The notes below the pieces were generated by a model. It worked only from the letters and a program-made list of their open reading frames with translations. It made no database searches and had not been told where the DNA came from. Both the position numbers and the translations under genes were made by a program. Positions 1 through 7,941 of a DNA stretch of 64,000 bases are shown piece after piece. Numbering within the stretch: position 1 is the first letter of the stretch; each line of letters opens with the position of its first letter. Source of the stretch: Sphingomonas liriopis (lineage in GTDB: Bacteria; Pseudomonadota; Alphaproteobacteria; Sphingomonadales; Sphingomonadaceae); NCBI RefSeq assembly GCF_024211255.1, contig NZ_JAMLDY010000009.1:1-64000 (forward strand). Reading direction: 5' to 3'.

Positions 1-219
<219 letters not shown>

Positions 220-410
220 AGTCTCACACCATCAATGACAATCCTGGACCTCGGGTTCAGCCGTCAGCGACAGGCGTGGATGAACATGCTCGACGCCAGA
301 ATACAAAACCTCGTGATTTTCACACAAAGGTGCATCGATTTTAGGAGCCCGTCACAATGCAAATTGCGACGGGTCCACCCAAGCCCAACCCCGCATCCGC
401 CCGCTTCATT

Positions 411-526
411 GCTTGGTGGCTATAGCGTCGGTGTCCCACCCGATCCCATCCCGAACTCGGCCGTGAAACCCGACTGCGCCAATGGTACTATCGCTCAAGC
501 GATGGAAGAGTAGGTCGTCGCCAGGC
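411..526 (+). rRNA. 5S ribosomal RNA
   Basis: The central 5S signature is present: cccacccgatcccatcccga, then gaactcggccgtgaaaccc and a cgatggtact-like stretch, ending gtaggtcgtcgccaggc. The 5' side starts near gcttggtggc, which can pair with the gccaggc end to form helix I. Length is about 116 nt, as expected. Ends are accurate only to a few bases. Confidence 0.92.
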
Positions 527-599
527 ATTGCAGCCGGCGGGTGCAGGACAAAAGGCTCAAGAACCCATCACATCGTCTCCGGTCCCCGGACCACCAACA

Positions 600-619
600 C
601 CCCCGCCCACACGCGGGGG
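600..619 (+). terminator. Hairpin between 5S rRNA and tRNA-fMet
   Basis: A perfect 7-bp stem (cccccgc at 600-606, gcggggg at 613-619) closes a 6-base loop and is followed by cgttcgt. It has no real T-run, so it may be a processing stem or weak terminator rather than a full stop; the tRNA downstream still needs transcription. Confidence 0.4.
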
Positions 620-645
620 CGTTCGTGCCTCCCGGGTACCCTCAT

Positions 646-668
646 CCATCAAAGTACCACTTTGATGG
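646..668. repeat. Short palindrome P, copy 1
   Basis: The 23-base element has 10-base arms ccatcaaagt and actttgatgg around the loop acc; one further base pairs on each side. It ends seven bases before the tRNA-fMet 5' end. An almost identical element with loop aat occurs at 43851-43873 inside another repeat, so this is a dispersed element and not just rRNA processing sequence. Confidence 0.75.
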
Positions 669-675
669 ACCTCAT

Positions 676-752
<77 letters not shown>

Positions 753-772
753 TCTTTAGATACTCGACATAG

Positions 773-792
773 CGCCGCCCTTACGGGCGGCG
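773..792 (+). terminator. Probable rrn operon terminator
   Basis: Perfect 8-bp GC-rich stem (cgccgccc at 773-780, gggcggcg at 785-792) with a ttac tetraloop, followed by ttgtcgttt. It lies 20 bases past tRNA-fMet and is the first strong stop structure after the rRNA genes. From here to 983 no convincing gene is visible; the esterase converges from the other side. Confidence 0.65.
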
Positions 793-983
793 TTGTCGTT
801 TGGGACAGATCCCGTACATCCGCAACACTCGGCATAACGCCTGCCCACCAGCCAGCATGGCCGGTCGGGTCAGCCGTCAGGCATTGCAACACATGCCCAT
901 CGCCAAGCAAACGCAGCGAAATAGTCTCGAACGGCTGCAACCCAGTCGGGTACGACCGGACAGACGCTCCCACCGATCGCCGT

Positions 984-2648
984 TCACCTGGTCGGATTGG
1001 CGCTAACGCCCGGTTGCGCGCCTGCAGGCCGAGCGCAGTCCGCCGCCGGCGGCAGTTTCGGTGCGGCGAGGCCGACGTTCCAGTTCCAGCCGATCGTGCC
1101 CGTCGCCCGACGGCGGCACATCACGCTCTCGTTAAGCGCGAACATGCCTGGCATCAGGTCGCGTCGGGCCTGCGGGGTCGCGGCGAAGTGCATGTAGTGG
1201 CGATCCGCGCCATAGGCCGGCCACGCCGCAGCAGCGCGCGCGACGGGGCGGGCATCGCGGACGAAGCCCGCCCAGTAATCGAGCATGGCGTCGGACAATG
1301 CACGTTCCCCGGCGGTGTCGGGCACGCGCGGCCAGCGCGGTGGCGTCGTGGCGAAGGTGCCGAACACATAGGGCAATTCGCTGGCGTGGAAGGCGTGGAG
1401 GTCTGCGGCGTCCGCAGCGGGATAGCCGTGGTCGAACAGATAGAGATAGGCACGCTGGCCGAGCGCGGTCTGACGACGGACGACCCGCTCCGCCGTCCAT
1501 CCGTAGAGTGCGTCGCGCGTCGTCGCGAGGATGCTCTGCGGATAATCGGCGGCCGGATAGAGGCGCAGGAACGCGTCGGCGAGTTCGCCGTAGCGGTCGC
1601 GGATCTCGCGTTCGTAGCTGGCCGCATCCGCGGGGGGCTTGGGCGCGAGCATGCGCAGCGAACGGATTTCGCCTTGGTTGAACCCGGTCAGCACCGGCAC
1701 CCGCGCCTGTTCACCGCGATCGAAGGCATCGACCATCTGCCGGGGCAGGACGACACCGTCGACCACCCCGAACGGCGCAAAGCCGAGTTTCGCAGCACTA
1801 TCGGTCAGCGTCTGCGCATCGATCGCGCGCAGGCTGGCGACGTCGGGAGTCTTGAGCGCCCCGCCGAGTGCCTGCCCGCCGGTTTCCCATGCCGGCGCGC
1901 CGAACACGCCGCGGTGCAATTCGGGCATCGAGATCATATAGGCGCTCTGCGCGATCGCGCCGGCGAACAGCCCGCGCGCGGCTGGCGCGGTCATCAGGTA
2001 GAGCGCGCTGAGTCCGCCCGCCGATTCGCCGGCGATCGTCACCTTGCGCGGCGCGCCGCCGAATGCGGCGATATTGTCGTGCACCCAGCTCAGCGCGGCG
2101 ATCTGGTCGAGCAGGCCGTAATTGCCCGAGACGTGCTGCGCAGACTCCGCGCTGAGCCCCGGATGCGCCAGCCAGCCGAGGACGCCGAGCCGATAGTTGA
2201 TCGACACGACGATGATGCCGCGCTCGGCGAGCTTGCGGCCGTCGTACATCGGCTCGCGGCTCGATCCGCTGACCAGCGCGCCGCCGTGTATCCACACCAT
2301 CACCGGTGCGTTGCGCGCGTTCGCCGGCGCCCAGACGTTGAGCGTCAGGCAGTCCTCGCTCACCGGCATCGGCGCGCCGCTGTAGATCGTCGCGGTGGAC
2401 CCCTGCGGTTGCACGCACGCCGCACCGAACGCGGTGGCGGATCGCGTGCCCTTCCAGCGCGGCAGCCGCACCGGCGCGCGCCAGCGCAGCGCGCCGACCG
2501 GCGGCGTGGCATAGGGAATGCCGCGGAAGACGCGGATGCCGCCCTCCGCTGTGCCACTGACCGTGCCCGCGGGCGCCGCGACGACGGGCGCGGCCGGGGC
2601 GGGGATGGCCGCCGCGCTCGCCAGCGCGATCGAGAGCAACGTTATCAT
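984..2648 (-). CDS. Carboxylesterase type B family protein, exported
   Basis: A 554-residue alpha/beta-hydrolase of the carboxylesterase/lipase type B family, likely hydrolysing carboxylic esters in the periplasm. An N-terminal hydrophobic, Ala-rich stretch (about residues 1-25) looks like a signal peptide. Family landmarks are EDCLTLNVWAP (about 98-108), the oxyanion segment HGGAL (121-125) and the nucleophile elbow GESAGG with Ser209. The start ATG at 2648 overlaps the stop of the upstream MFS gene by four bases (ATGA), so the pair is probably translationally coupled and works on one substrate: uptake or export plus ester cleavage. The natural substrate cannot be read from sequence. Confidence 0.9.
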   Translation of the reverse strand: MITLLSIALASAAAIPAPAAPVVAAPAGTVSGTAEGGIRVFRGIPYATPPVGALRWRAPVRLPRWKGTRSATAFGAACVQPQGSTATIYSGAPMPVSEDCLTLNVWAPANARNAPVMVWIHGGALVSGSSREPMYDGRKLAERGIIVVSINYRLGVLGWLAHPGLSAESAQHVSGNYGLLDQIAALSWVHDNIAAFGGAPRKVTIAGESAGGLSALYLMTAPAARGLFAGAIAQSAYMISMPELHRGVFGAPAWETGGQALGGALKTPDVASLRAIDAQTLTDSAAKLGFAPFGVVDGVVLPRQMVDAFDRGEQARVPVLTGFNQGEIRSLRMLAPKPPADAASYEREIRDRYGELADAFLRLYPAADYPQSILATTRDALYGWTAERVVRRQTALGQRAYLYLFDHGYPAADAADLHAFHASELPYVFGTFATTPPRWPRVPDTAGERALSDAMLDYWAGFVRDARPVARAAAAWPAYGADRHYMHFAATPQARRDLMPGMFALNESVMCRRRATGTIGWNWNVGLAAPKLPPAADCARPAGAQPGVSANPTR

Positions 2649-3958
2649 CGGATCGTCTCCTGACGGCGCAGCGTCCGCGCCAGCCACAGGAACAGGCCGA
2701 TCGCGATGACGTAAAAGGGGGTGAGCGTGTAGAGCGACAGCTGCAGCGGGTTGGCCGCGCCGCCCGCGGCGAAATGATCGCTCGCCGCGCCGACCCAGGT
2801 CGGCCCCAGCCCCAGTCCGATGAAGTTCATCACCAGCAGCAGCAGCGCCCCCGCCAGCACGCGCTGGTTGGGCGCCGCCTCTTCCTGCACCAGCGTCACC
2901 GAGCAGGAGAGGTAGAAATAGTTGAAGAACATGACGACGGTGAGCAGCGCCAGCGCCAGCGGCCAGGTCGGCGCCCAGACGAAGGCGATGTAGAAGGGCA
3001 TCGACACCGCCAGCGACACCGCCGGCGCGATCGCGAACACGCGGCGCGACCCTTTCCGGGCGAAATGGTCGATGATCCGGCCCGATGCGACCATGCCGCC
3101 GCCCATGCCGATGACGATCGCCAGCGCATACCAGATCGCGATCTCGGGCAGAGTCATGCCCTTCTCGCGGATCAGGAACAGCACCGCGAAATTGCCGAGG
3201 CCATAGGTGACGAACTGCGTCGCGCCGCTGCCCAACGCGGCGAGCGTCATCACCGGATTGGCGAAGAACGCGCGCAGCGTCGCCCAGAACGGCGCCTTGT
3301 CGGACACGATCGCCGCGCCCGGATCGGCTGCGCCGCGCGCCGGCTCGGGCACGACGAACGGCAGCGCCACCGCGGCGACGATCCCGACGATGCCGATTGC
3401 GACGAAGGCGTTGCGCCAGTCGAACAGCGCCGCGATCGACGCGCCCAGGGCGATGCCCAGCGCCGCGCCGATCGGCGGCCCGAGATTGTAGATGCCGAAG
3501 GCGACGCCGCGCCGCCCGGGCGCGAACGTGTCGGTGATGAGCGCATAGGACGGCGGCACGCCGCCCGCCTCGCCGAAGCCGACGACCATCCGCGCGACGA
3601 CCAGCTGCGGGTAGGTGCGCGCCATGCCGCAGGCGATCGTCGCCGCGCTCCAGATCGCGCAGGCCAGCGTCAGCACGCCGACGCGGCTGGTGCGGTCGGC
3701 GAGCCAGCTGACGGGGATCGCGATGAAGCAATAGAACATCGCGAAATACAGCCCGCCGATCAGCCCCAATTGCCCGTCGGTGATGTGCAGCGAATCCTGG
3801 ATCGGCTTGGCGAGGATGCCGAGCAATTGGCGGTCGAGGAAGTTGAGCACGTAGACGAAGGTCAGCATCGCCAGCACGATGCCGGGATGGCGCGTGCGCC
3901 GGCCCGCGGATACCGTCGGGCGCACCTCGGGTGCCGCCACGCTGTTCAACATCGCCAT
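2645..3958 (-). CDS. MFS transporter, spinster-like type
   Basis: A 437-residue major facilitator with about 12 hydrophobic segments. The N-terminal signature NFLDRQLLGILAKPI and the loop WLADRTSRVGVL match the MFS group often called spinster-like, frequent in sphingomonads beside catabolic or esterase genes. The ATG at 3958 is chosen because it follows gggagagg; an ATG two codons later is also possible. The open frame continues upstream, but that part overlaps the divergent TetR gene and looks non-coding. It forms an operon with the downstream esterase and is divergent from tetR. Substrate unknown. Confidence 0.88.
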   Translation of the reverse strand: MAMLNSVAAPEVRPTVSAGRRTRHPGIVLAMLTFVYVLNFLDRQLLGILAKPIQDSLHITDGQLGLIGGLYFAMFYCFIAIPVSWLADRTSRVGVLTLACAIWSAATIACGMARTYPQLVVARMVVGFGEAGGVPPSYALITDTFAPGRRGVAFGIYNLGPPIGAALGIALGASIAALFDWRNAFVAIGIVGIVAAVALPFVVPEPARGAADPGAAIVSDKAPFWATLRAFFANPVMTLAALGSGATQFVTYGLGNFAVLFLIREKGMTLPEIAIWYALAIVIGMGGGMVASGRIIDHFARKGSRRVFAIAPAVSLAVSMPFYIAFVWAPTWPLALALLTVVMFFNYFYLSCSVTLVQEEAAPNQRVLAGALLLLVMNFIGLGLGPTWVGAASDHFAAGGAANPLQLSLYTLTPFYVIAIGLFLWLARTLRRQETIR

Positions 3959-4025
3959 CAACCTCTCCCACTCGGCGTGGATTATTATGCGCGGACGATG
4001 CGGCAGCGGCGGAGGTGTGTCAATG

Positions 4026-4043
4026 CACACTCTCTTATGTGTG
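4026..4043. promoter_or_regulatory. Candidate operator between MFS and tetR genes
   Basis: In the 162-bp divergent gap there is an inverted repeat cacac-N8-gtgtg within one of the few AT-rich stretches here. TetR regulators usually bind short palindromes in such gaps and repress both directions. The match is short and the assignment is inference. Confidence 0.3.
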
Positions 4044-4120
4044 AATGAAAAGCCGGGATGGTCATGGTCGTCCCGCCGCCCGACTTGACGCGTTGGGCAT
4101 AAGGCCGGAGTGAACGGCAC

Positions 4121-4792
4121 GTGACGCAGCCCGACCCACCCGCCCGCCGCTCGCGCAAGGCCGATCAGCGCGCCGAGACGATCGAGCAGATCCTCGATGC
4201 GGCCGAGGAGCTCTTCTCCAAGCATGGCCTGCACGGCGTCACGCTGAAGGACGTCGCGCGGCAGGTCGGCGTCCATCACACGCTGCTCAATTATTATTTC
4301 GCCGACAAGAAGGCGCTGTTCGACGCGGTCTTCTCGCGCCGCGCCGTGGTGACCAACGAACGCCGGATGGCGGCGCTCGACGATTACGAGAGGCTCGCGG
4401 GTGATGCGCCGACGGTCGAGGGAGCGTTGCGCGCGTTCCTAGATACCGATCTCGACACCTATATCGAGGGCGGCGAGGGCTGGCGGAACTATGCCAAGCT
4501 CGGTGCGCAGGTCGCCAATACGCCCGAATGGGGCGCGGATCTGATGGACGAGCATTTCGATCCCGTCGTGCTCCGCCTGATCGCGCTGTTGCGCCGGGCG
4601 CTGCCCGATTGCCCCGAGGAGCGGATCTTCTGGGGCTATCATTTCGTCACCGGCAGCCTGATGCTGACGCTCGCGCGCACCGGCCGGATCGACAAATTGT
4701 CGGGAGGGCGCTGCCGCTCGGACGACTTCGCCGCGGTCAAGGAGGTCATGGCGACCTTCATGGCGGCGGGCTTCCACGCGATCTGCGGCTAG
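4121..4792 (+). CDS. TetR/AcrR family transcriptional regulator
   Basis: A 223-residue protein with an N-terminal TetR helix-turn-helix: ILDAAEELFSKHG, then VTLKDVARQVGVHHTLLNYYF and DKKALF, at about residues 24-66. The rest is the variable ligand-binding domain. It begins with GTG at 4121; no good ATG exists upstream. It is divergent from the MFS-esterase operon and 82 bp upstream of the short-chain dehydrogenase gene, so it may control both. Ligand unknown; an acyl-CoA or lipid-like inducer would suit the neighbours, but that is inference. Confidence 0.88.
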   Translation: MTQPDPPARRSRKADQRAETIEQILDAAEELFSKHGLHGVTLKDVARQVGVHHTLLNYYFADKKALFDAVFSRRAVVTNERRMAALDDYERLAGDAPTVEGALRAFLDTDLDTYIEGGEGWRNYAKLGAQVANTPEWGADLMDEHFDPVVLRLIALLRRALPDCPEERIFWGYHFVTGSLMLTLARTGRIDKLSGGRCRSDDFAAVKEVMATFMAAGFHAICG

Positions 4793-4823
4793 GCCGACCG
4801 GCCAGGCGCAGCCGGTCTTGCGC

Positions 4824-4865
4824 CCCGTTTCTCATTCGCTATCAAGAGAGCGAACGAGAAACGGG
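4824..4865. promoter_or_regulatory. Long inverted repeat covering the SDR ribosome binding site
   Basis: Two 17-base arms, cccgtttctcattcgct (4824-4840) and agcgaacgagaaacggg (4849-4865), are complementary at 16 of 17 positions around an 8-base loop. The right arm runs into the ggag Shine-Dalgarno of the downstream SDR gene, so folded RNA would hide it. It may be a TetR operator, a terminator after tetR, or a translation-controlling hairpin. Confidence 0.6.
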
Positions 4866-4874
4866 AGAGTGAAC

Positions 4875-5759
4875 GTGACGCTTGCAGGACGAACCGCGAT
4901 CATCACCGGGGCCGGCGGCGGCCTGGGGCGGGCGCATGCGCTCTACCTCGCCGGCAAGGGCGTGAAGGTGTTGGTCAACGACGTCTCCGCCGACGCCGCC
5001 GCCCGCGTCGTCGCCGAGGTCGAGGCGCGCGGCGGCACCGCCATGGCCTTCGCCGCCTCGGTGACCGACGAGGCCGCGGTCGACACGATGGTCGCGGCGC
5101 TGCTGGCGGCGTGGGGACGGATCGACATCCTCGTCAACAACGCCGGCATCCTGCGCGACAAAAGCTTCGCCAAGATGACGATCGCCGATTTCCGTTCCGT
5201 CGTTGACGTCCACCTGATCGGCGCCGCGATCTGCAGCAAGGCGGTGTGGGAGGCGATGCGCGGCCAGGGCCATGGCCGCATCGTCATGACGACCTCGTCC
5301 TCGGGCCTCTACGGCAATTTCGGCCAGGCGAATTACGGTGCCGCCAAGATGGCGCTCGTCGGCCTGATGCAGACGTTGAGCATCGAGGGCGAGAAATACG
5401 GCATCCGCGTCAATTGCCTCGCCCCCACCGCCGCGACGCAGATGACCGAAGGCGTGCTCGACGCCGAGAGCCTGACGATGCTGGCACCCGACCGCGTCGC
5501 GCCGGGGTTGCTGCAACTGGTCGGCGACGATGCGCCGACGCGGGTAGTGCTGTGCGCCGGTGCGGGGCATTTCGCGACGGCCAACGTCACGCTCACCACG
5601 GGCCGCTATATCGGCAGCGACGCCGACGCCGGCGAACGCGTGATCGCCCATTGGCCCGAGATCGTCGATCGCACCGCCGAGATCGTGCCCGCCTACGGCT
5701 TCACCCAGGCGGAACGCGAGGTCGCTGCCGCGCGGGGCAACACGGCCGTCGACGCCTGA
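4875..5759 (+). CDS. Short-chain dehydrogenase (HSD17B4-like hydroxyacyl-CoA dehydrogenase type)
   Basis: A 294-residue NAD(P)-dependent SDR oxidoreductase. The cofactor motif TGAGGGLG is at residues 11-18, NNAG at 88-91, the catalytic serine in TTSSSG near 141-143, and Y154xxxK158 completes the active site. The text GILRDKSFAKMT after NNAG is typical of the peroxisomal multifunctional-enzyme-like group that oxidises 3-hydroxyacyl-CoA or steroids. The GTG at 4875 is chosen because gggag lies seven bases before it; the frame is open upstream to 4818. It follows tetR in the same direction, behind the large hairpin. Confidence 0.85.
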   Translation: MTLAGRTAIITGAGGGLGRAHALYLAGKGVKVLVNDVSADAAARVVAEVEARGGTAMAFAASVTDEAAVDTMVAALLAAWGRIDILVNNAGILRDKSFAKMTIADFRSVVDVHLIGAAICSKAVWEAMRGQGHGRIVMTTSSSGLYGNFGQANYGAAKMALVGLMQTLSIEGEKYGIRVNCLAPTAATQMTEGVLDAESLTMLAPDRVAPGLLQLVGDDAPTRVVLCAGAGHFATANVTLTTGRYIGSDADAGERVIAHWPEIVDRTAEIVPAYGFTQAEREVAAARGNTAVDA

Positions 5760-5855
5760 ACCCAAAGGGGCACGCGAGCCGGCGGCCCCCGATGGGGCCG
5801 CCGCGGCGCGTGATGCGTTATCGATCGGAACGCTCCGGCCGAACCGGAGGAAGAA

Positions 5856-5942
5856 TGGTGCCCAGAAGAGGACTCGAACCTCCACGACCTTGCGATCGCC
5901 AGCACCTGAAGCTGGTGCGTCTACCAATTCCGCCATCTGGGC
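5856..5942 (-). tRNA. tRNA-Leu (CAG)
   Basis: An 87-base class II tRNA on the minus strand with encoded CCA. The acceptor stem is gcccaga paired with tctgggc. The anticodon stem ccagc/gctgg closes the loop ttcaggt (CAG), followed by a long variable arm and the T-loop gttcgagtc. The long variable arm and the CAG anticodon identify leucine. Confidence 0.96.
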
Positions 5943-6051
5943 ACGGGGTAGGGGGCGGCCTTTAGGGGGCGGTCGGCGCGCTTGTCAACACGGGTTTCGC
6001 GGGGCAAGGGGCGAAACGTCAGCACAGCGACAAAAAAAGGCCGAGACCGCA

Positions 6052-6981
6052 ATGAAGGACAAGCTGGTTACGATCTTCGGGGGCGGCGGTTTCGTCGGCC
6101 GCTATGTGGTGCAGGCGCTGCTGCGCGGCGGCGCACGGGTGCGCGTCGCGGAGCGCGATCCGCGCCATGCCTGGTTCCTGAAACCGCTGGGCGGGCTCGG
6201 CCAGACGCAGTTCGTCGCCGCCGACGTGACGCGGCCCGATACCGTCGCGCGTGCGGTCGCCGGGGCCGACGCGGTCGTCAACATGGTCGGCGTGCTCGCC
6301 GGCGACTTCGAGCGGATCCATGTCGGCGGTGCACGCAACGTCGCCGAGGCTGCTGCGGCGGCGGGCGTCGGCAGCCTCGTCCATATGTCGGCGATCGGCG
6401 CCGATCCCGACGCGCCGTCGGCCTATGGCAGCAGCAAGGGCCGCGGCGAGGCGGCGGTGCGCGCCGCTTTCCCGGGCGCGGCGATCATCCGCCCATCGAT
6501 CGTTTTCGGGCGCGAGGACCAGTTCATCAACCGCTTCGCCGCGATGATCGGCAAGGCGCCGGTGGTACCGGTGCTGCGCGCAGGCGTGAAGTTCCAGCCG
6601 GTCTTCGCCGCCGATGTCGGCGACGCGATGGCTGCGGCGACCGATGCAGGCTTTGCCGGACAGACGTTCGAGCTCGGCGGGCCCGATGTGATGAGCATGG
6701 GCGAGATCATCCGCTGGATCGCCGCCACCATCGGTCGCGAACCCTCGATCGTCGAGCTGCCCGATGTCGCCGGATCGCTGCTCGCCAGCCTGCCGCTGGC
6801 GCCGATCAGCAAGGATCAGTGGCTGATGCTCCAGCGTGACAATGTCGTCGCCGACGGCGCGCAGGGGCTGGCGGCGCTCGGCGTCGCCGCGACGCCGCTG
6901 CAGGCGGTCGCGCCCGAATGGCTGGTCCGTTTCCGCCGCACGGGGCGGTTCGGCCGCCGCGCCGCGACGCTCGCCGCCTAA
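6052..6981 (+). CDS. NDUFA9-like NAD(P)-binding epimerase-family protein
   Basis: A 309-residue atypical SDR. The N-terminal Rossmann motif TIFGGGGFVGRYVV binds NAD(P); the middle contains VHMSAIGADPDAPSAYGSSK, with the YxxSK-like active-site region characteristic of the complex I NDUFA9 (39 kDa) relatives found in alphaproteobacteria. The ATG at 6052 follows an A-rich leader with aaagg. The frame is open upstream through tRNA-Leu, which is not coding. The uppP gene starts nine bases after its stop, so the two are likely co-transcribed. Exact reaction unknown. Confidence 0.82.
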   Translation: MKDKLVTIFGGGGFVGRYVVQALLRGGARVRVAERDPRHAWFLKPLGGLGQTQFVAADVTRPDTVARAVAGADAVVNMVGVLAGDFERIHVGGARNVAEAAAAAGVGSLVHMSAIGADPDAPSAYGSSKGRGEAAVRAAFPGAAIIRPSIVFGREDQFINRFAAMIGKAPVVPVLRAGVKFQPVFAADVGDAMAAATDAGFAGQTFELGGPDVMSMGEIIRWIAATIGREPSIVELPDVAGSLLASLPLAPISKDQWLMLQRDNVVADGAQGLAALGVAATPLQAVAPEWLVRFRRTGRFGRRAATLAA

Positions 6982-6990
6982 GGACGCATC

Positions 6991-7788
6991 ATGGACCTCC
7001 TCACCGTCATCCTCCTCGGCATCGTCGAGGGGGTCACCGAGTTCCTGCCCGTCTCCTCGACCGGGCATCTGATCCTCGCCGGCACGCTGCTCGGCGTGCA
7101 GGACAAGGCGACCGCGACCTTCGACATCGTCATCCAGCTGGGCGCGATCCTGGCGGTGGTCGTCCTCTACTGGCGGCGTTTCTGGGACGTCGCGGTCGGG
7201 CTGCTCGCGGGGCAACCGCGCTCCTGGGCGTTCGTGCGCAACATCGCACTGGGCTTCCTCCCCGCCGCGGTCATCGGCCTCGTCGTCTACAAGGCGGTCA
7301 AGGCGCTGCTCGAAAGCCCGACCGTCGTCGCGGTCGCGCTGATCGTCGGCGGCATCGCGATCCTCGTCATCGAGCGGATGGTGAAGCAGGCGCGGATCGA
7401 TTCGGTCGAGGGCATGCCGTGGACCACCGCGCTGGGCGTCGGCTTCGTCCAATGCCTGTCGATGATCCCGGGCGTCAGCCGCTCGGGCGCGACGATCATG
7501 GGCGCGCTGAGCCTCGGCGTGGAGCGGCGCGCGGCAGCGGAATTCTCGTTCTTCCTCGCGATCCCGACGATGCTCGCGGCGTCGGGCTACGACCTGCTCA
7601 AGTCGAGCGCTGCGCTGGGCGAGGGCGAGTGGCTGAGCATCGCGATCGGCTTCGTCGTGTCGTTCATCGTCGCGCTGGTGGTGATCCGCTGGTTCGTCGG
7701 AATCGTCAGCCGTCACGGCTTCGCGCCCTTCGCCTGGTATCGGATCGTCGTCGGCGCGGTCGCGCTGGTCGCCCTGCAATTGCGATAG
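6991..7788 (+). CDS. uppP: Undecaprenyl-diphosphatase UppP (BacA)
   Basis: A 265-residue integral membrane phosphatase that converts undecaprenyl diphosphate to the monophosphate, recycling the lipid carrier for peptidoglycan and other envelope polymers. Both family signatures are present: EGVTEFLPVSSTGH near the N-terminus (about residues 12-25) and PGVSRSGATI in the second half. It has about eight hydrophobic segments and normal length. It follows the NDUFA9-like gene closely; the next gene, gltD, is separated by an AT-rich 153-bp gap. Confidence 0.96.
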   Translation: MDLLTVILLGIVEGVTEFLPVSSTGHLILAGTLLGVQDKATATFDIVIQLGAILAVVVLYWRRFWDVAVGLLAGQPRSWAFVRNIALGFLPAAVIGLVVYKAVKALLESPTVVAVALIVGGIAILVIERMVKQARIDSVEGMPWTTALGVGFVQCLSMIPGVSRSGATIMGALSLGVERRAAAEFSFFLAIPTMLAASGYDLLKSSAALGEGEWLSIAIGFVVSFIVALVVIRWFVGIVSRHGFAPFAWYRIVVGAVALVALQLR

Positions 7789-7941
7789 GGCCGGAATATT
7801 CCTTATTCTGCGCAACATCATCCCTGTTGAGAAAGGCTCGCAAAGATATTCGATGAAACAAAGGCAGCTGTACTGACGCATAAGCGATTTTGTGCATGAC
7901 AGGGGGCGCTCGGCTTCGTAACAGCGGGGTAAGGAGGCCCT
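7789..7941 (+). promoter_or_regulatory. AT-rich leader/promoter region of the glt operon
   Basis: This 153-bp gap is distinctly richer in A+T than its surroundings and precedes gltD, so it very probably carries the promoter of gltD-mntA-hepT-gltB. A strong Shine-Dalgarno, aaggagg, lies just before the gltD ATG. A loose dyad around 7881-7897 (gcataagcgattttgtgc) could bind a nitrogen or amino-acid regulator, but no consensus match is clear. Confidence 0.5.

Noticed and set aside
2645-4279. Longer MFS start reaching 4279
   Set aside because: The extra 107 residues overlap the tetR coding sequence and have no transporter character; ATG 3958 has a good ribosome site.
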